Assembly (NCBI GenBank): GCA_003156805.1
Contig: PMHV01000027.1
Span: forward strand, 2,253 to 47,998
Reading direction: 5' to 3'
Source of the DNA: Acidobacteriaceae bacterium
Lineage (GTDB): Bacteria > Acidobacteriota > Terriglobia > Terriglobales > Acidobacteriaceae
DNA: 45,746 bases
The translations under genes were made by a program, and so were the position numbers. Shown in pieces: positions 7,617 to 16,055 of this stretch; the first letter of the stretch is position 1, and every line of letters starts with the position of its first letter. The notes beneath the pieces were generated by a model. The model had not been told where the DNA came from, ran no database searches, and saw only the letters and a list, made by a program, of their open reading frames with translations.

Positions 7617-8311
7617 GCGGAGCGCCGCTACCACCCACAGCGACTCCCGAGGAGGTGCTGAAGCGACTTCAACAGTCTCTGATTGTCCCTCTAGAGATCC
7701 CAGAGTCGTGGCTAACGAAGATCAGCGACTCTTCTCGATCGCAGTTGCCCGAGATGCCAGATTCCTGGCTGCGAGAGATCAAAGAGGCTGCCAGACCGGA
7801 TCTTTTGTCAATTGTTCTAGGCAGCTCGGTATTGGCCGCACTGATTGCCCTGGCATCCGCGGCGCTGACCGCCCACATCACCAACGTTGGAGCGGAGCAA
7901 CTCGAAAAGGAGAAGCTCGTGTTGCAGGGAAAAAATGAACGCCGCTTGGCGTACCGTGACCTGTCGCAGAATCTCGATTCCCTGGCCACGGCTCTGGACG
8001 CTTACCTCAGAATGTCACGCATTGGCGCACGATCTCCAAGAGAGGCGGGGGTAATCTTGGCGCTGCAGGATCAGCGGAACGCGGTCGGCCTCGCTGAAAG
8101 AAAAGTGCTTGCAGCTGAAAAGGACACCGCCTTGCGCAGTAGCCCCCTCATCCAAAGTCAAGAGATTGACAAGTGCATCGGACAGCTAAGTCCCATGCTG
8201 TCCGTGCGCGAGGACCCCCCGGCGGACGTCTCCCAGCTCGGCGCCGTGCTCGACCGGCTGAGGCAGCTCGTCTCCGAGGCGAGTGACGAGATGAGCCGAG
8301 TCATGGTCTGA
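7613..8311 (+). CDS. Single-pass membrane coiled-coil protein of unknown function
   Basis: A 232-residue protein beginning with GTG inside the previous gene's stop (GTGA overlap). Residues 1-62 are soluble and contain an internal duplication, PESWLTKI (30-37) and PDSWLREI (49-56). One transmembrane helix follows at about 65-88 (LLSIVLGSSVLAALIALASAALTA). Residues 95-230 are charged, with helical and coiled-coil character (AEQLEKEKLVLQGKNERR, then NLDSLATALDAYL). No catalytic motif or family is recognised. There is no signal peptide, so it is probably anchored in the inner membrane. The tight coupling to a secreted Cys/Pro protein suggests a two-component envelope module of unknown purpose. 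Confidence 0.72.
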   Translation: MSGAPLPPTATPEEVLKRLQQSLIVPLEIPESWLTKISDSSRSQLPEMPDSWLREIKEAARPDLLSIVLGSSVLAALIALASAALTAHITNVGAEQLEKEKLVLQGKNERRLAYRDLSQNLDSLATALDAYLRMSRIGARSPREAGVILALQDQRNAVGLAERKVLAAEKDTALRSSPLIQSQEIDKCIGQLSPMLSVREDPPADVSQLGAVLDRLRQLVSEASDEMSRVMV

Positions 8312-8481
8312 GTCGCCCCCGTTCTCCGCACTTCTAAAGTGCTTCGCGAAGACACTCCATGCCCAAGTCCAAGTGTCCCCATCGTTTATTCTAGATCGCG
8401 AGGGAGCCGCGCTGGTACTTGTCTGCCCCGCCGGTCTGCTGTTTCATTGGAATCATTCCAGCAGGCGAGGGTGAAAGGAAG

Positions 8482-9069
8482 ATGGGCAGCAACGTAATCG
8501 AAGGCGCGGCATTCCTGCTGTTTGTGATTGGAGTGTTGATCTATGTGATCATCCTCTACAACGAGCTCGTGCGTCTGCGCAACGACAACGACCGTGCCTG
8601 GGCGAACATCGACGTGCTGCTCAAGCAGCGCCACGATGAGATCCCCAATTTGGTTGAGACCGTGAAAGGCTATATGCAGCACGAGCAACAGACGCTGGTG
8701 GCGGTGACGCAAGCGCGCGCGGCTTCGATGAATGCGGCCAGCATCGGCCAGAAGGCCCAAGCTGATCTACTCATGACCGGGGCTCTTCGTGGATTGTTCG
8801 CCGTCGCCGAGAACTATCCGCAACTCAGGGCCAATGAGAACTTTCTCAAGCTGCAGACCCGCATCACAGAACTGGAAGAACGCATCGCCGACCGCCGCGA
8901 GTTCTTCAACGACGATGTCAACACATACAACACGCGCATCGGCCAGATTCCCGAGGTGTTTGTAGCCGGCTTTATGAACTTGAAACCAAGACAGATGTTC
9001 CGGGTTTCCGACGAAGAACGTAATCGGGTGGACGTGAAGTTTCAGGGACAGGCAGCAGGCGGAGCATAG
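8482..9069 (+). CDS. lemA: LemA-family protein
   Basis: A 195-residue envelope protein with an N-terminal membrane anchor (residues about 8-28, AAFLLFVIGVLIYVIILY) and a long helical bundle. Family features are YNELVRLRNDNDRAWANIDVLLKQRHDEIPNLV split over residues 29-60, then ENYPQLRANENFLKLQ and RREFFNDDVNTYN. The frame is open from 8419, but the ATG at 8482 directly precedes the anchor and fits family length. LemA genes are commonly followed by a TPM-domain phosphatase-like gene; here the next gene is a convergent transporter, so this is an orphan LemA. Molecular role of the family is poorly defined. The 170-base gap upstream holds only a small hairpin (8328-8342) without a T run. Confidence 0.93.
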   Translation: MGSNVIEGAAFLLFVIGVLIYVIILYNELVRLRNDNDRAWANIDVLLKQRHDEIPNLVETVKGYMQHEQQTLVAVTQARAASMNAASIGQKAQADLLMTGALRGLFAVAENYPQLRANENFLKLQTRITELEERIADRREFFNDDVNTYNTRIGQIPEVFVAGFMNLKPRQMFRVSDEERNRVDVKFQGQAAGGA

Positions 9070-9159
9070 TTTTAGCGAACTGTAGCCCGTTGGTCGATCA
9101 CGCGATGGAGAGCCTGCTCGAACCGTATCACGCTGAGATCACCGGGCTTGGACGCTGAA

Positions 9160-10332
9160 TCATTGCGGGCTGGTGCCGGCCGTTATTGGTTTCCACTTCG
9201 TGAAGTAGAGCACTTGCATCAGAACACCTCCGGCAAGAGCAACCAGCAGCCCGGTTTTGAGACTTCCCAATCGAGTGGAGAAATAACCGACCAACCAGGG
9301 CAAACACGCGCCCCCCAGGTTGGCCATCACGAACATGAGCGAACCAATCCGAGATGCAGCCGCTCCGAATTGTCGCGACAAGAGAGATATCGTGATGGGA
9401 TATACGGCGGCGAGTCCTAATCCGGAGATAGCCGCGCTGACCACGACACCCGCGATAACGTGCGTCCAGATCAGCCCTGTCATCCCGGTACAGGCCAGCA
9501 GGATACCGGCGCGCGCGACCTGGATTTCCTCAACCCTGCGCAGCACGGCCGGTGCCAGCCAGCGCCCCGCCATCAGCGCCGCATAAAAGAACGATGGAGT
9601 CATAACCGAAAGTGTCGCCGTCGTGTGGCGAAAGCTCTTGGCGTAGGAAGCCACCCAGCCGCCGACTGCGTTTTCTGTGCCGACGTAGAGGAAGAAGAGC
9701 GCGCACAGCACGGTGAGGGAACTTTCACCCCAATCGATTGGTGTGGATGTTTTCTGGCTGTCGCGGACCGCTACTTTCGGATCCGCGACAAGCCTTGAAG
9801 TTGCGGCAATGCCGATTGACACAGCCAGCATGAATCCAGTTGTTGCCTCAAGAAAAAACACGATCGCCTGGTGCTTGAGAGCGACTGCAACCAGGAACGG
9901 GCAAGCCACTGCTCCGGCGCTCCACGAAAAATTCAGCAGGTTCAGCGCTGCACTGCGGCGTTCTGGATTAACTTCCGCCACCTGCAGATTCGCCGCAGGA
10001 ACGGCCAGGCCCAGGCCAGCGCCGTACGATGCGACGCAAATCACCCCCACCAGCCGGGAGCCATGCGGCAACACCGCTATTGCGGCGGCCATGGTGAGAA
10101 GGCCGGCGTTGATGGCCGCGCGAAATCCCCAGCGGGATACCAGCACGCCGGAGATGGCTACTCCGAGGGTTGAAGTGGCGAATTGGGCAGTGAAAAGGGT
10201 CCCAGCCTGCGCATAATCGAGTGACCAGCGAGCCGACAGCCAAGGCAGCATGGGCCCGAGAAGAACGGTCACCACACCGATGGGCACGAACGCGGCATGA
10301 GCAGCAAGTGTGAGAACTCTACGAGGGTGCAT
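9160..10332 (-). CDS. MFS transporter, sugar-type
   Basis: Inner-membrane major facilitator of 390 residues with about 12 hydrophobic helices. The first half has the loop 2-3 region after SGVLVSRWGFRAAINAG and the long helix PAANLQVAEVNPERRSAALNLLNFSWSAGAV; the NxxNxxWxxGA-type pattern and the overall length are typical of the sugar-porter-like MFS members related to FucP. Substrate cannot be read from sequence. It starts 33 bases after the stop of the FucP-like gene 10366-11658 on the same strand, so the two transporters probably form one transcript. The 90 bases between it and convergent lemA contain no clear terminator. Confidence 0.88.
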   Translation of the reverse strand: MHPRRVLTLAAHAAFVPIGVVTVLLGPMLPWLSARWSLDYAQAGTLFTAQFATSTLGVAISGVLVSRWGFRAAINAGLLTMAAAIAVLPHGSRLVGVICVASYGAGLGLAVPAANLQVAEVNPERRSAALNLLNFSWSAGAVACPFLVAVALKHQAIVFFLEATTGFMLAVSIGIAATSRLVADPKVAVRDSQKTSTPIDWGESSLTVLCALFFLYVGTENAVGGWVASYAKSFRHTTATLSVMTPSFFYAALMAGRWLAPAVLRRVEEIQVARAGILLACTGMTGLIWTHVIAGVVVSAAISGLGLAAVYPITISLLSRQFGAAASRIGSLMFVMANLGGACLPWLVGYFSTRLGSLKTGLLVALAGGVLMQVLYFTKWKPITAGTSPQ

Positions 10333-10365
10333 GCTGTCGCGGAAGCTTCGGTGTACTGGCCGCGG

Positions 10366-11658
10366 TCATTCGCTTGTCGCCGGTTTCGAACCCCATAGAG
10401 CGTAGTACACGATGTACAAATAACAGATGGCAGGCAGAATAAAGGCATGGTGAATGCCGATTCGATCTGCCAGGAATCCCTGGGCGACTGGAATAATGGC
10501 GCCGCCAACGATCGCCATTACGAGCAAACCGGATCCGTCTCCGGTTAATGGGCCCAATTCGGCAATCCCCAGCGTGAAGATACTAGGGAACATGATTGAG
10601 TTGAAGAAACCGACAAGAATGATGCTCCACATAGCCACGTGCCCGGTGGCCAGCATGGAAAAACACACCAGCAAGCTGGCCATGGCGGCAGCGATGCCGA
10701 GAACCGCTCCTGTCCTTGCTTTTTGCAAAATTGCCGATCCGATAAACCGGCCCACCATGGCACCGCCCCAATAATAGGAAACGAATCCCGCGGCGACTTT
10801 CTCGGTAATGTTGCCGATGTCGGGCTGGCTGAAGTAGTTCACCAAAAAGCTGCCGATGGAAACCTCGGCCCCAACGTAAGTAAAAATTCCGACTGCACCA
10901 AGCACGAGATGGCGGTACTTCCAGATGCTCCCGGCCGAATGATCGCCGGTGCGATGTTGTGCCGCCGGCATGGCCGGAAGTTTGAAAAATCCGATGATGA
11001 TGCCCAACACAAGGAGGGCCAGTCCAAGTCCAAGGTAGGGCAGCTTGACTGTAGATGCCTCATGCAGCCGATATCTTTGTAAAGCGTCCGGCGAAAGCTG
11101 CCGTATCTCAGCCATACCCAACGCGGCGCTGCTGAGGATCAGCGCTTTGCCGAACCAGGGAGCGAGGAAAGTTCCCAGCGAGTTGAACGCTTGTGTCAGA
11201 TTCAACCGACTGGATGCGGTCCGCGCCGGACCTAGCACGCTGACGTAAGGATTCGCTGCGACTTGGAGGGCCGTAATCCCGGCGGCGAGAACTACGAGCG
11301 CCCCGAGAAAGAGCGGGTACGACGGCACGCTGGCCGCCGGAATGAATAGGAAGGCGCCCAACCCCATGGTGCAAAGTCCCAGCACCATGGTCTTCTGGTA
11401 GCCAATTCGGTCGATGACCTTAGAGGAGGGAATCGAGAAAAGAAAGTAGGCTCCAAAAAATGCAAACTGAATGAGCATCACTTCGGCATAGGTCAGGTCA
11501 AAGATCGCCTTGAGGTGTGGGACCAGGATGTCATTGAGGCAGGTGAGAAATCCCCACATAAAGAAGAGCGTGGTCACCATGGCCAGCGCGCCGCCGTACT
11601 TTGATTGATCTTCCGGGGCAGTGATTGGATTGGGGCTGCTAGGCGCTCCGATTGGCAT
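10366..11658 (-). CDS. FucP/GluP-family sugar:H+ symporter
   Basis: Inner-membrane MFS sugar permease (430 residues) of the L-fucose/glucose/galactose:H+ symporter family. Diagnostic features are ATLFFMWGFLTCLNDILVPHLK-like helix 1 (FFMWGFLTCLNDILVPHLK, with the conserved Asn-Asp), then YFLFSIPSSKVIDRIGYQ, and LQVAANPYVSVLGP followed by SRLNLTQAFNSLGT, all hallmarks of FucP/GluP. Twelve hydrophobic segments are visible. The first 25 residues are Pro/Ser-rich cytosolic. It probably imports a hexose and is co-transcribed with the second MFS gene downstream. The 211-base gap to the arginine operon (11659-11869) shows no gene and no clear terminator. Confidence 0.93.
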   Translation of the reverse strand: MPIGAPSSPNPITAPEDQSKYGGALAMVTTLFFMWGFLTCLNDILVPHLKAIFDLTYAEVMLIQFAFFGAYFLFSIPSSKVIDRIGYQKTMVLGLCTMGLGAFLFIPAASVPSYPLFLGALVVLAAGITALQVAANPYVSVLGPARTASSRLNLTQAFNSLGTFLAPWFGKALILSSAALGMAEIRQLSPDALQRYRLHEASTVKLPYLGLGLALLVLGIIIGFFKLPAMPAAQHRTGDHSAGSIWKYRHLVLGAVGIFTYVGAEVSIGSFLVNYFSQPDIGNITEKVAAGFVSYYWGGAMVGRFIGSAILQKARTGAVLGIAAAMASLLVCFSMLATGHVAMWSIILVGFFNSIMFPSIFTLGIAELGPLTGDGSGLLVMAIVGGAIIPVAQGFLADRIGIHHAFILPAICYLYIVYYALWGSKPATSE

Positions 11659-11869
11659 GATTATCCTGATTCACTCCGCGCTCGGATTTGGTACAACCGG
11701 CCCCGGCATCATAGCACTGGGAATGAAGCCATCAGATATTTTTTGCGGATTGATTGACCGGTTACCTGCCCCACTCTGCGCGGAGCGGCTTAACCATTGT
11801 GGGCGAGCCTCGTTTTCCGATAATTAGGCGGGGCGGCGGGAATAACGTTTTACGGTACTCGATCATGCG

Positions 11870-12379
11870 TCAGGCCTGGAGTTTTACCAGCCAGTTCGCG
11901 GGCTCGGGAAGGATGGCGAACTTGGGTAGTTTGCCGCGCACCATGGCGACCTCGTCGCAACAGTGAAATCTGGGGCAGACATGGCAATCTTTATAGATCT
12001 TGTCGGGAAGATCTTCCCGTTGCGCCACTTCGAATCCCTGACGCGCGAAGAACTCGGGAGTGCGCGTGAAAAGGCAAATACAATCCACGCGATGCCTCCT
12101 GGCTTCGGCCATTAGGGCTTTCATCAAGCGGCCACCACCGCCCTTGCCCTGCGCCCAGGGCGCCACGGTGATAGAGCGGACCTCAGCAAGATGCGTTCCA
12201 TAGAGATGGAGCGCGCCGCAGCCAGTAATGCGGCCGTCATCTTCGAGAACCACAAAATCTCTAACGTTCTCGCAAATTTCGGGCAGCGTCCGTGGCAGCA
12301 AAGTGCCGTCGCCCGAGTAGCCGGAGATCAAGCCATAGATGTGCTCAGCGTCGGGAAGAATGGCTTTACGCGTGCGCAT
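11870..12379 (-). CDS. argA: Short-form N-acetylglutamate synthase (GNAT acetyltransferase)
   Basis: First step of arginine synthesis: acetyl-CoA plus glutamate to N-acetylglutamate. The 169-residue GNAT lacks the kinase-like domain of classical ArgA but matches the short ArgA-type acetyltransferases: LLPRTLPEICENVRDFVV near residues 27-44, LAEVRSITVAP, the acetyl-CoA loop QGKGGGGRL (77-85), FTRTPEFFARQGFE, and the Cys-rich tail DCHVCPRFHCCDE (131-143). GAGGAG lies 4 bases before the ATG at 12379; the frame is open further upstream to 12466, inside argH. It overlaps the argH 3' end by 14 bases as last gene of the arginine operon. The role is strengthened by this position; other GNAT substrates are possible but less likely. 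Confidence 0.88.
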   Translation of the reverse strand: MRTRKAILPDAEHIYGLISGYSGDGTLLPRTLPEICENVRDFVVLEDDGRITGCGALHLYGTHLAEVRSITVAPWAQGKGGGGRLMKALMAEARRHRVDCICLFTRTPEFFARQGFEVAQREDLPDKIYKDCHVCPRFHCCDEVAMVRGKLPKFAILPEPANWLVKLQA

Positions 12380-13784
12380 GGGTCTCCTCAATGAGGGTGT
12401 CGATTTTCTTTCTGGCCGCGGAGATCGCCTGCCGCACCTGGGCGGGCGCGGTGCCGCCGGGAACATCGTGAACCGCCAGCACCGCCGCCAGACTCAGACA
12501 GTCATAGAAATCCTGGTCGAACAGGGCATTCAGAGAACGCAACTCGTCCAGCGCGAGATCTTGCAGCTCGCAATGTTGTTCCGCGCACAGCTTCACTGCC
12601 TTGCCGATCTGCTCGTGCGCCAGCCGTGAAGGGATGCCGCGTTTGACGAGATAAGTTGCTGCCGCCCAGGCGTTCATGAATCCAGAATCGGCCGCTTCCT
12701 TCATGCGTTGATGGTCGAACTCGACCCCATTCATCCAGCCAGTGACCAGCGGCAAGATGGCCAGTGCGGTGTCCGTGGCATCGAAGAGCGCTTCCTGGGT
12801 CTCCTGCAAGTCCTTGTTGTAGGCCAGGGGCAGACCCTTCAATGTGATCGTCAATGCGGTCGCATCGCCAATCACGCGGCCGGCTTTGCCGCGGACAAGC
12901 TCCAACAAATCTGGATTCTTCTTCTGCGGCATAGCGCTGCTGCCAGTGGAGTAAGCCTCCGGCAACCGGACAAACCCGAATTCTTGCGAAGAGAACAGGA
13001 TCATTTCCTCAGCCCAGCGGCTCAGATGCAACATCACAAGTGAAAGTGTGTTGACGAACTCGATCGCGAAATCACGATCGCAGGTGGCGTCGATACTGTT
13101 GGCGCTGGGAGCGTCGAAATCGAGATCCCTGGCCATGGCAACGCGGTCGAGCGGAAGAGTCGCGCCGGCCACCGCGCCTGATCCCAGCGGACAAACGTTG
13201 AGGCGCTTGCGGCAATCGGCGAGCCGGTCCGCATCCCGCAGAAACATTTCTACATACGCCATCAACCAATGGCCGACGAGCACCGGTTCGGCACGTTGCA
13301 GATGAGTGTAGGCGGGCATGGCAGCATCACCGGTCGCGGCAGAACTCGCTTCCCCGGCGCGCTCGACAACAGCATTGCACAGCTCCGCCAGTTCTATCCG
13401 CAATTGATCGATCGCATCTCTGACATATAACCGCAGATCGGTTGCGATCTGCTCGTTGCGGCTGCGGCCGCTGTGCAGTTTGTATCCGCTTTCGCCGATC
13501 AGCGCGACCAACTGCTTTTCAACGAAGTGATGGACGTCTTCAGCTTCGCCGTCATCGAGAAAGCCAGCAGAAGTGGCCGCCAGTTCGCCAATCCGCTGCA
13601 GTCCTTGCAGGATGCTGATGAGTTCTTCGGCGGTGAGAATTGCCGCATTCTTCAGTGCGCGGGCATGGGCGCTGCTGACGGCCAGTTCGTAGGTCAGCAG
13701 CCTGCGATCGAAATGGAAAGAACGCTGCCAGCGCTCGAACGTCCGGTCCAGCGGCTGGCGGAAGCGCCCGGCCCACATCTTCAT
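12366..13784 (-). CDS. argH: Argininosuccinate lyase
   Basis: Last step of arginine synthesis: argininosuccinate to arginine and fumarate, as a cytosolic homotetramer. The 472-residue chain starts MKMWAGRFRQPLD, has the conserved LHSGRSRNEQ block, the AMPAYTHLQRAEPV block with the catalytic His, and the fumarase-superfamily signature GSSAMPQKKNPD with the mobile-loop Ser. The TLKGLPLAYNKDLQE segment is also canonical. GGAGG lies 7 bases before the ATG, and the ATG overlaps the argG stop in an ATGA arrangement. Its 3' end contains the start of the short argA gene, the same order as in the ArgH-ArgA fusion proteins known from some gammaproteobacteria. Confidence 0.97.
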   Translation of the reverse strand: MKMWAGRFRQPLDRTFERWQRSFHFDRRLLTYELAVSSAHARALKNAAILTAEELISILQGLQRIGELAATSAGFLDDGEAEDVHHFVEKQLVALIGESGYKLHSGRSRNEQIATDLRLYVRDAIDQLRIELAELCNAVVERAGEASSAATGDAAMPAYTHLQRAEPVLVGHWLMAYVEMFLRDADRLADCRKRLNVCPLGSGAVAGATLPLDRVAMARDLDFDAPSANSIDATCDRDFAIEFVNTLSLVMLHLSRWAEEMILFSSQEFGFVRLPEAYSTGSSAMPQKKNPDLLELVRGKAGRVIGDATALTITLKGLPLAYNKDLQETQEALFDATDTALAILPLVTGWMNGVEFDHQRMKEAADSGFMNAWAAATYLVKRGIPSRLAHEQIGKAVKLCAEQHCELQDLALDELRSLNALFDQDFYDCLSLAAVLAVHDVPGGTAPAQVRQAISAARKKIDTLIEETHAHA

Positions 13785-14986
13785 TTCGCGACCTCCACAC
13801 GTGCCCGGGCGCGCGAACGTGAAGGCAGGCCCAGGATACGAATGAAACCCGCCGCATCTTTCTGGTCGTAGTTATCGCCCATAGTGAAAGAGGAAAGATC
13901 GGTGCGGTAGAGCGAATATTCGGATTCGCGGCTCATCACCGACACATTCCCTTTGTATGCAGAAAGCGTAACGGCTCCGGTCATTTCCCTTTGCGTAGTT
14001 TCAACGAAGGCATCCAACGCTTCGCGAAGCGGAGTGAACCACAGTCCGTAGTAGACGAGTTCCGCGTATTTCAGAGCCACATGCTGTTTGAAGTGCGCGA
14101 CGTCGCGCTCCAGGCACAACGCTTCCAGTTCGCGATGTGCCGCGATCAGCAGCGTTCCCCCAGGGGTTTCATAGCATCCGCGCGATTTGATTCCAACGAA
14201 GCGGTTTTCCACCAGATCCACGCGGCCGATGGCATTGCGCGCGCCAATTTCGTTCAGCAGTTCGACCAGAGATACGGGATCTAACTTCATACCATTTACC
14301 GAAACTGGAGTGCCATTCTCGAAACCAATCTTTACTTGCTCTTCTTCATCCGGCGCCTCTTGCGGCGACCGAGTGATTTGCCAGGTTGTAGCCAACGGAG
14401 CATTCGCAGCGTCCTCCAACTCTCCGCCCTCGTGGCTGATGTGCCACAGATTGCGGTCGCGGCTGTGAATCTTCTCCCGGCTCGCGGCCACAGGGATTCC
14501 ATGCTGCTCTGCGTAATCCAGGCAATCCTCCCGCGATTTCAGCGACCACTCCCGCCAGGGAGCGACGATTTTGAGCTCCGGAGCTAGCGCCTGGTAGGTC
14601 AACTCGAAACGCACTTGATCATTACCTTTTCCAGTGCAGCCATGCGCAACCGCAATCGCTCCCTCGCGCAGCGCGACTTCGACCTGATGTTTCGCGATGA
14701 CGGGGCGCGCCAGCGAGGTACCGAGCAGATACTTGTGCTCGTAAACCGCGCCCGCCTTTAGAGCTGCGAAAACGTAACCCGTCAGGAATTCCTCGCGGAG
14801 ATCCTCCACGACAACTTTGCTGGCCCCGGTGGAGTAAGCTTTCTCGACGACCGCGTCGAGATCATCACCCTGGCCTACATCCCCGACCATGGCAATGACG
14901 TCATACGCATAATGCTCTTTGAGCCAGGGAATGATTATCGAGGTGTCGAGCCCACCCGAATAGGCGAGAACAATTTTGTCAGGCAT
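13781..14986 (-). CDS. argG: Argininosuccinate synthase
   Basis: Cytosolic ATP-dependent ligase joining citrulline and aspartate to argininosuccinate. The 401-residue length matches the family. The N-terminal ATP pyrophosphatase P-loop AYSGGLDTS is at residues 8-16, and further family blocks are AVAHGCTGKGNDQVRFE, LWHISHEGGELED, GVKSRG-like VGIKSRGCYETPGG and YSLYRTDLSSFTMGDNYDQ near the C terminus. AAGGAG stands 5 bases before the ATG. It overlaps argF by 8 bases and argH by 4, so translation along the operon is tightly coupled. Nothing is truncated. Confidence 0.97.
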   Translation of the reverse strand: MPDKIVLAYSGGLDTSIIIPWLKEHYAYDVIAMVGDVGQGDDLDAVVEKAYSTGASKVVVEDLREEFLTGYVFAALKAGAVYEHKYLLGTSLARPVIAKHQVEVALREGAIAVAHGCTGKGNDQVRFELTYQALAPELKIVAPWREWSLKSREDCLDYAEQHGIPVAASREKIHSRDRNLWHISHEGGELEDAANAPLATTWQITRSPQEAPDEEEQVKIGFENGTPVSVNGMKLDPVSLVELLNEIGARNAIGRVDLVENRFVGIKSRGCYETPGGTLLIAAHRELEALCLERDVAHFKQHVALKYAELVYYGLWFTPLREALDAFVETTQREMTGAVTLSAYKGNVSVMSRESEYSLYRTDLSSFTMGDNYDQKDAAGFIRILGLPSRSRARARVEVAK

Positions 14987-16055
14987 GAGCGCTCCTTGCG
15001 GGCAGGCGGTCGCCGCCGCCCAGCAGCAGATACAGGATAGCCTTTTGCACGTGCAGCCGGTTCTCCGCCTGCTCGAAAACCACGGAACAATCGGAATCTA
15101 TGACCTGGTCGGTAACTTCTTCCCCGCGATGGGCCGGCAGGCAGTGCATGAACACCGCGTGGGGCGCGGCTTCTGCCATGAGTTCGGCGTTCACTTGGTA
15201 CGGCGGAAAGATACTGGCCCTCGCTCCAGCTTCATGTTCCTGGCCCATGCTCGCCCACGCGTCGGTATACACCGCGTCCGCGCCAGCCACGGCTGCATGG
15301 GGGTCCGTGAGCAACTCGATCTCCGCGCCAGTCTGCCCAGCAATTTCGCGCGCGTCGCCGACAATTTCCGGACTGGGCGCGTAACCAGGCGGCGTGGCAA
15401 TGCGGATCGACGATCCCAGGCAGGCACAGGTGAGCAGCAGAGAGTGCGCCACATTGTTGCCGTCACCAACGTAGGCCAGGCGAACATTTTTGAGATCGCC
15501 GTACCGCTCCTGCAGCGTGAGGTAATCGGCCAGCGCTTGACAGGGATGCTCCAGATTGCTGAGCGCGTTGATCACCGGGACGGAGGCATGCTCGGCCATC
15601 GCTTCGATCGTCTCTTGCGCGAACGTGCGCAACACGATCACATCCACCCAACGCTCGAGGTTATGCGCCACATCGCTCAGCCTTTCGCGCGCGTCGATTC
15701 TTTCGTGAGTCTGGTCGACAAACATGGCAGTTCCACCCAGGCCTACCATGCCTGCCTCGAAAGTCAGGCGCGTCCGCAAAGACGGTTTCTCGAAAAACAT
15801 AACCATCTGCTTGCCGGCGAGCGCTCGGCGAAAGTCCGCGGGGTGAGACTTCATGATTCCGGCCAGACGTAATACCGCCTCAATGCCGCTGGGGCCAAGA
15901 TCGCGAGTGGAAACTAGGTCGGGACACCAGAATGCCTGCGGAACCAGTGCGGAAGCGTGTGGCACGGTATGTTGCGCTTGACTGTTCAACGTGAACTCCT
16001 TGTTCTGAGTTTTTGTGGATTGCAGCTTGGCACGAATGGCTGACGAGGTTCTCAT
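14979..16055 (-). CDS. argF: Ornithine carbamoyltransferase
   Basis: Makes citrulline from ornithine and carbamoyl phosphate in the cytosol. The carbamoyl-phosphate loop is PSLRTRLTFE (SLRTR in place of the commoner STRTR), with HPCQALADYLTL for the second phosphate contact, the ornithine loop DAWASMGQE and the catalytic HCLPAHRGEEV. The DxxxSMG loop favours ornithine over acetyl- or succinyl-ornithine. With the ATG at 16055, in ATGA overlap with argB, the protein has 358 residues and an unusually long, basic, low-complexity N terminus. An in-frame TTG at 15989 has AAGGAG 6 bases upstream and would give 336 residues, nearer the family length. Either or both starts could be used. The 3' end overlaps argG by 8 bases. 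Confidence 0.95.
   Translation of the reverse strand: MRTSSAIRAKLQSTKTQNKEFTLNSQAQHTVPHASALVPQAFWCPDLVSTRDLGPSGIEAVLRLAGIMKSHPADFRRALAGKQMVMFFEKPSLRTRLTFEAGMVGLGGTAMFVDQTHERIDARERLSDVAHNLERWVDVIVLRTFAQETIEAMAEHASVPVINALSNLEHPCQALADYLTLQERYGDLKNVRLAYVGDGNNVAHSLLLTCACLGSSIRIATPPGYAPSPEIVGDAREIAGQTGAEIELLTDPHAAVAGADAVYTDAWASMGQEHEAGARASIFPPYQVNAELMAEAAPHAVFMHCLPAHRGEEVTDQVIDSDCSVVFEQAENRLHVQKAILYLLLGGGDRLPARSAHA

Noticed and set aside
8328..8350. Hairpin GCACTT-CTA-AAGTGC as terminator
   Set aside because: Only six pairs and no T run; kept as a note in the LemA entry.
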